Source: Lutibacter sp.
GTDB taxonomy: Bacteria > Bacteroidota > Bacteroidia > Flavobacteriales > Flavobacteriaceae
Assembly: GCA_027449025.1 (NCBI GenBank)
Contig: DAIDMK010000016.1
Coordinates: 1-60,925 of the forward strand
Direction: 5' to 3'
DNA: 60,925 nucleotides
Position numbers and translations under genes: made by a program. Below, piece after piece: positions 16,536 to 25,685 of this stretch; the first letter of the stretch is position 1; every line of letters starts with the position of its first letter. The notes under the pieces are model-generated. The model saw only the letters and a program-made list of their open reading frames with translations. It made no database searches and was not told the origin of the DNA.

Positions 16536-17672
16536 ATGAAAACGATATACTTAGACAACGCTGCCACTACACCCATATTGCCCGAAGTAATTGATACCAT
16601 TTCAAGTGCAATGGTCAATGTCTATGGGAATCCGTCCTCAATTCATCACTTTGGGCGAAAGGCGAAATCCATGGTTGAAACTGCCCGTAAAAATATTGCA
16701 AAACATTTCAATGCATCAGCCCAAGAAATAGTTTTTACTGCTGGCGGAAGCGAAGCGGATAATTTAATACTTCGAAATGCCATTACCAATTTAGGCGTTA
16801 CAACAATTATTTCATCTAAAATTGAACATCACGCCGTATTGCATACCTTAGAACAGCTGCGTAATGAATTTGATATAGTTGTAAAGTATGTTGATTTAGA
16901 TGAAAAAGCGAATGTTGATTATAGGCATTTAGAGCAGTTACTTCAAGCATCTGACGAGAAAAAATTGGTGAGTTTGATGTTTGTTAATAATGAAATTGGC
17001 AACATTTTAAATCTTAAAAAAGTATCGGAATTGTGCAGCGCCAACAATGCCTTGTTTCATTCTGATACCGTGCAAGGCATTGGTCATTTAAGTATTGATA
17101 TTAAACAAACACCAATTGATTTTTTTGTTGCAAGCGCCCATAAATTTCATGGTCCTAAAGGCGTTGGATTTGCCTATATAAAAAAAGGATTTGGTATTCA
17201 TCCAATTTTGTATGGAGGTGAGCAGGAGCGTGGTGCCAGAGCAGGAACAGAAAACATGCACAGTATTTTGGGAATGGAAAAAGCCCTGGAAATTTCTTGC
17301 ATGAGCATGCATGAGGAATCCACTTATATCCAACAACTCAAAAATTATTTTATTGGAGAATTGAGGCGAAATTTTGAAGGAATTGAGTTCAACGGACAAT
17401 CAGAAAGTATAACAGAAAGCAGTTATATTATTTTAAATGTTCGTTTTCCAAAAGCTTATGCAATGTTGCTTTTTAATTTAGACTTAAATGGTATTGCGGT
17501 TTCCGGGGGAAGCGCATGTCAAAGTGGAAGCAATATGGGGTCGCATGTTTTACATGAAATATTGCCCGAAAAAGAGGCGAAAAAAACCTCGGTTCGATTT
17601 TCTTTTTGTAAATTTAACACTTTTGAAGAATTAGACATTGTGATACAAACTTTAAAAAAACTATTAAATTAG
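16536..17672 (+). CDS. Cysteine desulfurase (NifS/IscS family)
   Basis: A PLP enzyme that takes sulfur from cysteine for Fe-S clusters and other thio-cofactors. MKTIYLDNAATTP is the standard N-terminus, so I start at the ATG at 16536 (378 residues) rather than the TTG three codons earlier. The PLP lysine is in SAHKFHGPKGVG. The persulfide Cys is on the mobile loop in GSACQSGS, as in group I enzymes. No iscU, iscA or regulator is adjacent. It abuts manA exactly (stop TAG, then ATG), so the pair is one transcript, which is an unusual partner for a sulfur donor. Confidence 0.93.
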   Translation: MKTIYLDNAATTPILPEVIDTISSAMVNVYGNPSSIHHFGRKAKSMVETARKNIAKHFNASAQEIVFTAGGSEADNLILRNAITNLGVTTIISSKIEHHAVLHTLEQLRNEFDIVVKYVDLDEKANVDYRHLEQLLQASDEKKLVSLMFVNNEIGNILNLKKVSELCSANNALFHSDTVQGIGHLSIDIKQTPIDFFVASAHKFHGPKGVGFAYIKKGFGIHPILYGGEQERGARAGTENMHSILGMEKALEISCMSMHEESTYIQQLKNYFIGELRRNFEGIEFNGQSESITESSYIILNVRFPKAYAMLLFNLDLNGIAVSGGSACQSGSNMGSHVLHEILPEKEAKKTSVRFSFCKFNTFEELDIVIQTLKKLLN

Positions 17673-18641
17673 ATGCTTAATTATCCTATTAAGTTTTATC
17701 CCATTTTAAAAGAAAAAATTTGGGGAGGAACAAAATTAATGACCCAACTTCATAAAAAATCTACCGCTAAAAATGTTGGTGAAAGTTGGGAATTATCTGA
17801 TGTCAACCAAAATGTCTCTGTGGTTTCAAATGGAAAATTAAAAGGAAAAACCTTAGGTGAATTGTTAGAAACCTATAAGGCAGAATTGATTGGAGAAAAT
17901 AATTATACGCATTTTGGAAACAATTTTCCGCTGCTGATTAAATATATTGATGCAAAAGAGGATTTGTCTGTTCAGGTGCATCCAAATGACACACTCGCTA
18001 AAAAACTGCACAATTCTTTTGGAAAGACTGAAATGTGGTATATTATGCAGGCTGATGCAGATTCAAAACTTGTTGTGGGATTTAGCAAAGAAATTACGCC
18101 AGTTCAATATCTAAATTATGTTGATGAAAAGAAAATACCTTCTATCTTAAATTATGAAAAAGTAAAAGCAGGCGATGCATTTTTAATTGAACCAGGAACT
18201 GTTCATACCATTGGCGCTGGAATTGTTTTGGCAGAGATTCAACAAACTTCTGACATTACCTATAGAATTTATGATTGGGACAGGGTTGATGACAGAGGAA
18301 ATTCGAGAGAATTACATACAGATCTTGCCATTGAAGCCATCAATTTTAGAGATAAAATTAAAGCAAAACACAAGTACTCCACCTTTATAAATTCATTAAA
18401 TACCATTGTAAAATGTGAGTATTTTACAACTAATTTTATTCATGTTGTTGGAGAAAAGGAATTGGATTATGAGGCAACGGATTCATTTGTGATTTTTATG
18501 TGCGTTCAGGGAAAAGCAATAATTTCAATTGATACGCATGCTGAAAAGCTTAACTTGGGAGAAACAGTGTTAATTCCGGCTACTGCCAATAAAGTAACGA
18601 TAGTCTCAAAAAATTGTAAGTTATTGGAAGTAAGCGTCTAA
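17673..18641 (+). CDS. manA: Mannose-6-phosphate isomerase, class I
   Basis: Zinc enzyme converting mannose-6-phosphate and fructose-6-phosphate, feeding GDP-mannose and surface glycan synthesis. The 322 residues match the short ManA type. Zinc ligands are visible in LSVQVHPND, TEMWYI and EPGTVHTIG, and the catalytic region continues through EIQQTSDITYRIYDWDR. It directly follows the desulfurase stop. Its TAA overlaps the TAG of murB on the other strand in the four bases CTAA. The polysaccharide cluster 6 kb upstream is a likely consumer, but this link is inference. Confidence 0.93.
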   Translation: MLNYPIKFYPILKEKIWGGTKLMTQLHKKSTAKNVGESWELSDVNQNVSVVSNGKLKGKTLGELLETYKAELIGENNYTHFGNNFPLLIKYIDAKEDLSVQVHPNDTLAKKLHNSFGKTEMWYIMQADADSKLVVGFSKEITPVQYLNYVDEKKIPSILNYEKVKAGDAFLIEPGTVHTIGAGIVLAEIQQTSDITYRIYDWDRVDDRGNSRELHTDLAIEAINFRDKIKAKHKYSTFINSLNTIVKCEYFTTNFIHVVGEKELDYEATDSFVIFMCVQGKAIISIDTHAEKLNLGETVLIPATANKVTIVSKNCKLLEVSV

Positions 18642-19636
18642 ATGATATTTACCTCAACTTCAAGCGCTATTTTGAAATTTTGCATCACTGATTGTTGAAT
18701 TTTTTGGGCTAAGTCGTAAATTTCTTTACCACTTGCGTTGTTGTAATTCACCAAAACCAATGCCTGTTTTTCGTGAACGCCGGCATCTCCAAAACGTTTT
18801 CCTTTAAATCCGCATTGTTCAATTAACCAACCTGCGGGAATTTTAATTTCGTTTTCGGAAATTATATAATGCGGAATTTCGGGATATTTCTTTGTTAATT
18901 CTTTAAATAATTCGACCTGTATTACTGGGTTTTTAAAAAAACTTCCGCTGTTTCCAATTTCTTTTGGGTCAGGAAGTTTACTTTGTCTGATCGCAATTAC
19001 AGCGTCTGCAATTTCTTTGATGGAAGGATTTTCTTTTTCAGTCAATAAATTTCTTATAGCTCCGTAAGAAATATTAACAGAATGATTTTTTTTGGTAAGT
19101 TTAAATGTAACATTGGTAATGATGTATTTTCCTTTTAATTCATTTTTGAAAACAGAATTCCGGTATCCAAAATTACAATCTTCATTTGTGAAAATTTTGG
19201 TTTTGCCTGTCGAAATTTCAATTGCTTCCAATTGCTGAAAAACATCTTTAATTTCAACACCATAAGCACCAATATTTTGAATAGGGGAAGTACCCACATT
19301 TCCCGGAATTAAAGCCAAATTTTCCAATCCGCCATAGTTTTGGGAAACGCACCAAAGCACCAATTCATGCCAATTTTCACCAGCTTCAGCAGTGACCAAA
19401 ACCTTATCATTAAAATCATTTACAATAATGCCTTTTGTGTTTAAGTGGACGACCAATTTTTCCACATCGGCGGTCAGTAAAATATTGCTTCCTCCGCCTA
19501 AAATAAAGATATTTTTTTCTGAAGCGATTAATTCCTTTAAGTCTTTAAGGGAATTTACGGAAATAAAACGTTTGGCATTTGTATGAATGCCAAACGTATT
19601 ATATGGTTTTAACGATATGTTTTGTTGAATTTTCAA
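18638..19636 (-). CDS. murB: UDP-N-acetylenolpyruvoylglucosamine reductase
   Basis: FAD-dependent reduction of the enolpyruvyl group to give UDP-MurNAc, a step of peptidoglycan synthesis in the cytoplasm. FAD-binding pieces are IFILGGGSNILL and IPGNVGTSPIQNIGAYG. The catalytic Ser is in GNSGSFFKNP and the C-terminal Glu in ALEVEVNII. The 332 residues fit the type I enzyme. The start is TTG, immediately after the TAG of the upstream aminotransferase with no gap, so it depends on that gene's transcription and probably on coupled translation. Confidence 0.95.
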   Translation of the reverse strand: MKIQQNISLKPYNTFGIHTNAKRFISVNSLKDLKELIASEKNIFILGGGSNILLTADVEKLVVHLNTKGIIVNDFNDKVLVTAEAGENWHELVLWCVSQNYGGLENLALIPGNVGTSPIQNIGAYGVEIKDVFQQLEAIEISTGKTKIFTNEDCNFGYRNSVFKNELKGKYIITNVTFKLTKKNHSVNISYGAIRNLLTEKENPSIKEIADAVIAIRQSKLPDPKEIGNSGSFFKNPVIQVELFKELTKKYPEIPHYIISENEIKIPAGWLIEQCGFKGKRFGDAGVHEKQALVLVNYNNASGKEIYDLAQKIQQSVMQNFKIALEVEVNII

Positions 19637-20830
19637 CTATTTTTTATTGTATTTTTTAAGCGCCGCTCTTAAAATTTCAACGGAGCGAACAAGATCCTCT
19701 TTTTTGAGTACATAAGCAATTCGGACTTGTTTTGTGCCAAATCCTTTGGTGGAATAAAATCCAGCTGCAGGAGCTACCATAACTGTTTGATTGTCCAAAT
19801 TGAAATCTTCTAACAACCATTGCGCAAATTTATCAGCATCATCCACAGGAAGTTCTGCAACACAATAGAAAGCACCTTTTGGGGTGGCAACTTTTATACC
19901 TTCAATTTTATTCAGCTCAGCAATTAAAATGTCTCTACGGGCTTTATACTCAACAATTACTTCATCAAAATAAGTTTGTGGGGTTTCCAAAGCGGCTTCA
20001 CTTGCAATTTGTTCAAAAGTAGGCGGACTTAACCTTGCTTGGGCGAATTTTAAAACAGTGCTGATGACTTGTTTGTTTTTGCTGACCAAACAGCCAATTC
20101 TGGCGCCACACATGCTATAACGTTTTGAAACGGAATCAATAATGATTGCGTTATCGTCTAAGCCAAAACCACTTAATACAGATTGGTACTCTTCATTGTC
20201 GTAAATAAATTCTCTATAAACCTCGTCGGCAATTAAAAATAAATCGTGTTTTTTAACAATATCAGCCAGTTTTTGAATTTCTTCTTTGGAATACAAATAG
20301 CCAGTTGGATTGTTGGGATTGCAAATTAAAATAGCCTTGGTTTTTGACGAAATTAATTTTTCAAATTCCTCCATTGGAGGCAATGCAAAGTTATCTTCAA
20401 TTTTTGAAATCACTGGAACAATTTTCACGCCTGATGCAGTAGAAAAACCTAAATAGTTTGCGTAAAATGGTTCAGGAATAATAATTTCATCGCCTGGATC
20501 TGTAATACTTCCCATGGCGAACAATAAGGCTTCAGAACCACCGGTAGTGACAATAATTTCATCAGCAGTTACGGGAATGTTTTTTTTGTTATAATAATTT
20601 GTGATTTTTTTTCGATATTCTTCAGAACCTTCAGAGCGGCTGTAAGCAAGTACTTCAACAGTATTATTTTTTACTGCATCAAGCGCAACTTTTGGAGTTT
20701 TAATATCTGGCTGCCCAATATTCAAATGAAAAACTTTAATTCCTCTTTTTTTAGCATTTTCAGCATAAGGAACTAATTTTCTAATCGGAGATTCAGGCAT
20801 AGTTGCACCTTTAATTGAGATTTTAGGCAT
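19637..20830 (-). CDS. Aspartate/aromatic-type aminotransferase, PLP class I
   Basis: 397 residues of fold type I aminotransferase. The AspC-like N-terminal segment (LVPYAENAKKRGIKVFHLNIGQPDI), the NPNNPTGYLYSKEE motif, the Asp in LIADEVYREF and the PLP lysine in SVSKRYSMCGARIG are present, with the substrate-binding Arg near the end (VRIAYVLKKEDL). Members of this subgroup act on aspartate, aromatic or branched-chain acids, and the substrate cannot be fixed here. It is the first gene of a two-gene operon with murB, which might connect it to cell-wall amino acid supply, but that is inference. Confidence 0.9.
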   Translation of the reverse strand: MPKISIKGATMPESPIRKLVPYAENAKKRGIKVFHLNIGQPDIKTPKVALDAVKNNTVEVLAYSRSEGSEEYRKKITNYYNKKNIPVTADEIIVTTGGSEALLFAMGSITDPGDEIIIPEPFYANYLGFSTASGVKIVPVISKIEDNFALPPMEEFEKLISSKTKAILICNPNNPTGYLYSKEEIQKLADIVKKHDLFLIADEVYREFIYDNEEYQSVLSGFGLDDNAIIIDSVSKRYSMCGARIGCLVSKNKQVISTVLKFAQARLSPPTFEQIASEAALETPQTYFDEVIVEYKARRDILIAELNKIEGIKVATPKGAFYCVAELPVDDADKFAQWLLEDFNLDNQTVMVAPAAGFYSTKGFGTKQVRIAYVLKKEDLVRSVEILRAALKKYNKK

Positions 20831-20985
20831 CGTATTTTATTTATAAATAATATACTGCAAAATTGCGAAATTAATTTTGAAATTCTTGTCTTTTAAGCGC
20901 ATTTGTTAATGGTTAAAATTTTCATAAAAGTTAGGCTATTATGATGTGTTTTTGTAGATTAACAAAAACTTAAAGGTAAAAATTA

Positions 20986-22329
20986 TTGAAATTCTATTTA
21001 AGAACGGTATTATTTTCGATTATTATATTATTTGTTGCAACGAAAACGAATGCACAAAGCAGGTTTCAACTTGAAAATGCTGGAAAAAGACAATCTATTT
21101 CGTTTAAACTTTCAAATAATTTAATCATATTTCCCATTGAAGTCAATGGCAGGTCGTTGAATTTTATTCTGGATTCAGGCGTTGGCGCAACTTTGTTGTT
21201 TAATTTGCATAGCAAGGATTCTGTTATGCTTCATAACAAGGAGAAAATTAGGTTGCAAGGATTGGGTAGTGAAGAATCGGTTGAGGCAGTTTTGTCTAAG
21301 GGCAACCTTTTTACCTTTGGAAATATCACAGGTTACAATCAAAGTTTATATCTGATTTTAGATGACAGTTTCGATTTGTCTTCAAAGCTTGGAATTACCA
21401 TTCATGGAATTATCGGATACGAACTCTTAAAAGATTTTATTGTTGACATTAATTATGGCAAAAAACGCATCAATTTTTACAATCCCGATAAATACAAGCA
21501 TAAAGTTTGTAAAAAATGCGAGACGTTTGATTTGTCTTTTTTTAAATTGAAGCCATATATTAACGTGGGAATTAAAGTAAACCCTGTTTCAACCAACATT
21601 ATTCCCGTTAAACTATTAATTGATTCTGGAGGAAGTGATGCCCTATGGCTGTTTGAAAATAGTCATCCTGAGATTTTGGCGCCAACAAAGTTTTTTAATG
21701 ATTTTTTAGGTGAAGGGTTAAGCGGTACTGTTTACGGAAAAAGAACTTATATTGGGGCATTGGTGATTGGAAAATTTGAATTAAAGGAACCGACGGTGTC
21801 TTTTCCAGACTCCTTATCCATTTCACATGCGCGCCAGTTTGAAGAAAGAAACGGGAGCTTGGGCGCTTCTGTTCTGAAGCGATTTAATTTGATATTTGAT
21901 TATCAGAACAATAAAATTTCCTTTAAAAAGGGCAGTTTTTTTAAGGAGCCATTTAGGTATAATATGAGTGGTATTGAGCTTGTTTATAACGGAAAGCAAT
22001 TGGTAAAAGAACAAGATAATGTTTCAATTGGGTTGGCAAAAGTCAATGCCAATGATAAAAATACCGTTATTTTGGACTATAACTATAAATATACATTTAA
22101 GCCGTCCTATAAAATTCATAATTTGCGTGAAGGTTCTCCAGCATTTGATGCCGGATTGTTAGCAGGAGATATTGTAATTAAAATTAACGGAAAGTTTACT
22201 TATGAAATGGAATTGGATGAAATAGTTGGAAAATTTTTTCAAAAGGAAAATACCAAGATTTCATTGGTTGTAGAAAGAAACGGAAAAGATTATGAATATT
22301 ATTTCTTATTAAAGGATATACTTAAATAA
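20986..22329 (+). CDS. Secreted protein with two retropepsin-like domains and a C-terminal PDZ domain
   Basis: 447 residues from a TTG start. A signal peptide (about 1-24, ending TNAQS) directs it to the periplasm. Two aspartyl-protease-like repeats follow, each with a DSG motif in place of the usual DTG: NFILDSGVGATLLF (about 62-75) and KLLIDSGGSDALWLF (about 207-221). The C-terminal 100 residues are a PDZ domain (SPAFDAGLLAGDIVIKINGK). Two half-active sites in one chain could form a pepsin-like pseudo-dimer. Proteins of this layout are common in Flavobacteriaceae, but their targets are unknown. It is monocistronic. Confidence 0.85.
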   Translation: MKFYLRTVLFSIIILFVATKTNAQSRFQLENAGKRQSISFKLSNNLIIFPIEVNGRSLNFILDSGVGATLLFNLHSKDSVMLHNKEKIRLQGLGSEESVEAVLSKGNLFTFGNITGYNQSLYLILDDSFDLSSKLGITIHGIIGYELLKDFIVDINYGKKRINFYNPDKYKHKVCKKCETFDLSFFKLKPYINVGIKVNPVSTNIIPVKLLIDSGGSDALWLFENSHPEILAPTKFFNDFLGEGLSGTVYGKRTYIGALVIGKFELKEPTVSFPDSLSISHARQFEERNGSLGASVLKRFNLIFDYQNNKISFKKGSFFKEPFRYNMSGIELVYNGKQLVKEQDNVSIGLAKVNANDKNTVILDYNYKYTFKPSYKIHNLREGSPAFDAGLLAGDIVIKINGKFTYEMELDEIVGKFFQKENTKISLVVERNGKDYEYYFLLKDILK

Positions 22330-22336
22330 AAACGAC

Positions 22337-22356
22337 CCTCATTGCTGAAGGTCATT
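22337..22356. terminator. Weak hairpin between convergent genes
   Basis: An imperfect stem (GACC to GGTC with an interrupted helix) followed by a run of A on the plus strand, that is, T on the minus strand. It would suit the DUF1573 gene if it works at all. Confidence 0.3.
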
Positions 22357-22380
22357 TTAAAAAAAAAAACTAATTTAAAC

Positions 22381-22788
22381 TTACTCTTTTAAAACGATTC
22401 CTTTTATTTGTAGGCTTTTAACAGGTTCATTTGCATTAGAAGAAACCGTAATTGATTTTGAAAATCCACCAGGTCTATTGGTGTCATATTTAACCTCAAT
22501 TTCTCCGCTGTCACCAGGCATAATTGGACCATCTGGTTTTTTTGGTACGGTACAACCACAACTTGATTTGATGTCGTTGATTACTAAAGGAGATTTTCCG
22601 ACATTTTTAAATTTAAAGGTGCGAACACCATTAGAATTCAATGCAATTTTGCCGTAATCTATAACTTCAGTAACAAACTCAAATGAAGGTGAATTTGGAT
22701 CCTTTGGCTTTTCAGTTACTTGTTTTTCTTGGGCATTCATTGTGAATGTTAAAAATCCCAGAACGAATAAAGTGATTATTTTTTTCAT
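22381..22788 (-). CDS. DUF1573 domain secreted protein
   Basis: 135 residues with a signal peptide (MKKIITLFVLGFLTFTMNAQ). The rest is one DUF1573 domain, an immunoglobulin-like (ASPM/SPD-2/hydin-type) fold. It is recognised by FKFKNVGKSPLVINDIKSSCGC, the central GDSGEIEVKYDTNRPGGF, and SITVSSNANEP. The function is not known, though these proteins are abundant in Bacteroidota envelopes. A TAACTTTA element on the minus strand at 22808-22815 may be its -7 box. It is monocistronic and convergent with the PDZ protein gene. Confidence 0.9.
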   Translation of the reverse strand: MKKIITLFVLGFLTFTMNAQEKQVTEKPKDPNSPSFEFVTEVIDYGKIALNSNGVRTFKFKNVGKSPLVINDIKSSCGCTVPKKPDGPIMPGDSGEIEVKYDTNRPGGFSKSITVSSNANEPVKSLQIKGIVLKE

Positions 22789-22861
22789 AATTTCTATTTA
22801 AAATGTAAAGTTAGTATTTTTTTTAAGTTTTCAAAATTTTTTATGATATGTCATATAATTG

Positions 22862-22869
22862 TACATTTG
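22862..22869 (+). promoter_or_regulatory. -7 element of the valS promoter
   Basis: TACATTTG, 28 nt before the start codon. Confidence 0.5.
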
Positions 22870-22897
22870 CGAATTCTATTACAAATAATATACCAAA

Positions 22898-25531
22898 ATG
22901 AGTTTAGCAACAAAATATAGCCCTAAAGAAATAGAAGATAAATGGTACGAGTACTGGATGAAGAATAACTATTTTCATTCTACACCCAATGAAAAAGAGC
23001 CGTACACTATTGTAATTCCACCCCCTAACGTTACAGGCGTTTTACATATGGGGCACATGTTGAACAATACCATTCAGGATATATTAATCAGAAGAGCCAG
23101 GCTAAAAGGATTTAACGCTTGTTGGGTTCCGGGAACAGACCACGCGTCTATTGCAACTGAGGCAAAAGTTGTCGCTAAATTGAAAGAACAAGGGATTCAG
23201 AAATCGGAGCTGACAAGAGATGAATTTTTGAAACACGCTTGGAATTGGACAGATGAGCACGGTGGAATTATTTTGGAACAGCTTAAAAAATTGGGTGCTT
23301 CCTGCGATTGGGATCGCACAAAGTTCACGATGGATACTGATTTAAGTGAATCTGTCATCAGTGTTTTTATCGATTTATATAAAAAAGGGTTGATTTATCG
23401 CGGTTATAGGATGGTGAACTGGGATCCTTCCGCAAAAACAACCTTGTCTGATGAAGAAGTGATTTATGAAGAAAAAGCAGGCAATCTTTATTATCTAAAA
23501 TACAAAATAGAAGGCAGTAATGAATTTTTAACCATTGCAACAACGCGCCCTGAAACAATTTTTGGTGATACTGCTATTTGTATCAATCCAAATGATCCGC
23601 GTTTTTCGCATTTAAAAGGTAAAAAAGCGATTGTTCCAATTGCCAACAGGGTAATCCCAATTATTGAGGATGAATATGTTGATATTGAGTTTGGAACAGG
23701 TTGTTTAAAGGTAACACCTGCACACGATCCAAATGATAAAGTTTTGGGGGAAAAACACCAGTTGGAAGTGGTGGATATTTTTAATGATGATGCCACGTTA
23801 AATTCCTTCGGATTTCATTACGAAGGAAAGGATAGATTTGTTGTTCGCAAAGAAATTACCAAAGAATTGGAAAATTTAGAGACTTTGACCAAAGTTGAAT
23901 CTTATGTTCATAAAGTGGGAACTTCCGAAAGAACCAAAGAGGTTATTGAACCAAAAATTTCTGCCCAATGGTTTTTAAAAATGGATACCCTTGTGAAACC
24001 GGCTTTAAAAGCAGTTTTGGAAGATGAGGAAATTCACTTTTTCCCTAAACATTATAACAATACCTATAAACATTGGCTAGAAAATATCAGGGACTGGAAT
24101 ATCTCGCGTCAACTATGGTGGGGACACCGGATACCCGCTTATTTTTATGGGGATGGCGTAAACGATTTTGTGGTGGCTTCAACAATAGAGGAAGCTGTAA
24201 AATTGGCTTCGGAAAAAGTTGGGAAAAAGTTAACTTCAGACGACATTAAACAAGATCCAGATGCATTAGACACTTGGTTTTCGTCTTGGTTATGGCCAAT
24301 CTCGGTTTTCGACGGAATTAGATATCCTGACAATAAAGAAATTAATTACTATTATCCTACCAACGATTTGGTAACAGGACCGGATATTATTTTCTTTTGG
24401 GTTGCACGGATGATTTTTGCAGGTTATGAATTCAGAAATGAAAAACCTTTTACCAATGTTTATTTTACGGGAATTGTACGCGATAAACAAGGTCGGAAAA
24501 TGTCTAAGTCCCTAGGAAATTCTCCAGATCCCATCGAATTGATTGAAAAATTTGGCGCAGATGGCGTTCGTGTAGGAATGTTATTGTGTTCCGCAGCTGG
24601 TAACGATTTGTTGTTTGATGAAGATTTGGTGGCGCAAGGGCGTAATTTCTCCAATAAAATTTGGAATTCCTTCCGTTTAATTAAAGGATGGGAAGTTTCA
24701 GAAACCTTAGAACAGCCAATAGCTGCCAAAGTGGCAATCGAATGGTACAATTCAAAATTTCAGCAAGCCTTAAGTGAACTTGAAAAATCGTTTGAACAAT
24801 ACCGTATTAGTGAAGCTTTAATGATTACCTATAAACTAATTTGGAACGATTTTTCTTCCTGGTTTTTAGAAATGGTAAAACCTGGGTATCAGATGCCAAT
24901 TGATGCCAAAACCTACAATGCAACAATTAATTTTTTGGAAGATAACTTAAAAATATTACATCCATTTATGCCGTTTTTATCGGAAGAAATATGGCAAGAT
25001 ATTACAGATAGAACGCCAAATGAGGCGTTGATTATTGCGGAATATCCAAAAGCAACAGCAATAAATGAAACTTTAATAAATGATTTTAAATTTGCCTCGG
25101 AAGTGATTTCAGGAGTTAGAACCATCAGAAAAGACAGAAATATTGCATTTAAGAATACGATTGAACTTTCGGTAATCAACAATGAAAATACTACAAATTA
25201 TTTTGACTCGGTTATTGAAAAACTGGGGAATATAAGCTCTCTAACCTATGTTTCAGAAAAAGTGGAAGGGGCTTTGAGTTACAGGGTAAAATCCAATGAG
25301 TATTTTATCCCGATGGAAGCTGACATCAATACAGAAGAGGAAAAAGCCAAATTACTCGAAGAACTAAAGTATATTGAAGGTTTTTTGCAGTCGGTTCAAA
25401 AGAAATTAAGCAATGAACGTTTTGTAAACAGTGCCCCAGAACAAGTTATCGCAAACGAACGCAACAAAGAAGCAGATGCTTTGGCGAAAATAGAAACGAT
25501 AAAAGCGAGTTTGAGAAGCATAGCCCCCTAA
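22898..25531 (+). CDS. valS: Valine--tRNA ligase
   Basis: Class I synthetase that charges tRNA-Val and edits mischarged threonine. The HIGH motif appears in PPPNVTGVLHMGHML, the editing domain in TTRPETIFGDTAI, and the KMSKS loop in GRKMSKSLGNSPDP. The anticodon-binding domain and a C-terminal coiled coil (EEKAKLLEELKYIEGFLQSV) complete 877 residues, the normal length. The stop codon lies within a CCCC-rich repeat (GCC CCC TAA), so the chain ends ...SIAP. A strong bidirectional terminator follows. Confidence 0.97.
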   Translation: MSLATKYSPKEIEDKWYEYWMKNNYFHSTPNEKEPYTIVIPPPNVTGVLHMGHMLNNTIQDILIRRARLKGFNACWVPGTDHASIATEAKVVAKLKEQGIQKSELTRDEFLKHAWNWTDEHGGIILEQLKKLGASCDWDRTKFTMDTDLSESVISVFIDLYKKGLIYRGYRMVNWDPSAKTTLSDEEVIYEEKAGNLYYLKYKIEGSNEFLTIATTRPETIFGDTAICINPNDPRFSHLKGKKAIVPIANRVIPIIEDEYVDIEFGTGCLKVTPAHDPNDKVLGEKHQLEVVDIFNDDATLNSFGFHYEGKDRFVVRKEITKELENLETLTKVESYVHKVGTSERTKEVIEPKISAQWFLKMDTLVKPALKAVLEDEEIHFFPKHYNNTYKHWLENIRDWNISRQLWWGHRIPAYFYGDGVNDFVVASTIEEAVKLASEKVGKKLTSDDIKQDPDALDTWFSSWLWPISVFDGIRYPDNKEINYYYPTNDLVTGPDIIFFWVARMIFAGYEFRNEKPFTNVYFTGIVRDKQGRKMSKSLGNSPDPIELIEKFGADGVRVGMLLCSAAGNDLLFDEDLVAQGRNFSNKIWNSFRLIKGWEVSETLEQPIAAKVAIEWYNSKFQQALSELEKSFEQYRISEALMITYKLIWNDFSSWFLEMVKPGYQMPIDAKTYNATINFLEDNLKILHPFMPFLSEEIWQDITDRTPNEALIIAEYPKATAINETLINDFKFASEVISGVRTIRKDRNIAFKNTIELSVINNENTTNYFDSVIEKLGNISSLTYVSEKVEGALSYRVKSNEYFIPMEADINTEEEKAKLLEELKYIEGFLQSVQKKLSNERFVNSAPEQVIANERNKEADALAKIETIKASLRSIAP

Positions 25532-25544
25532 CCCCCGAAGGGAG
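25522..25544 (+). repeat. CCCC-rich hairpin repeat, copy 3 (contains the valS stop)
   Basis: GCCCCCTAACCCCCGAAGGG. The TAA is the valS stop codon. Confidence 0.8.
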
Positions 25545-25587
25545 AACTATTATTATACCGGAAAAAAGAATTTAGGAAATCCACAAA

Positions 25588-25630
25588 AAAAGGTTAAAAT
25601 TAAACTTCAGCAGTTTAATTTTAACCTTTT
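25588..25630. terminator. Bidirectional terminator between valS and ftcD
   Basis: A perfect 19-bp stem (AAAAGGTTAAAATTAAACT) closes a 5-nt loop and is flanked by A- and T-runs on the proper sides for both strands. Inverted copies of the CCCC-rich repeat stand on either side of it. Confidence 0.85.
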
Positions 25631-25660
25631 TCTTTTATCTTTCAGCTTTCAACTTTTTTA

Positions 25661-25685
25661 TTCCCCCTTCGGGGACTAGGGGGCT
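25661..25685 (-). repeat. CCCC-rich hairpin repeat, copy 4 (follows the ftcD stop)
   Basis: Inverted copy with TTCCCCCTTCGGGG on the plus strand. It starts directly at the ftcD stop codon on the minus strand. Confidence 0.8.
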
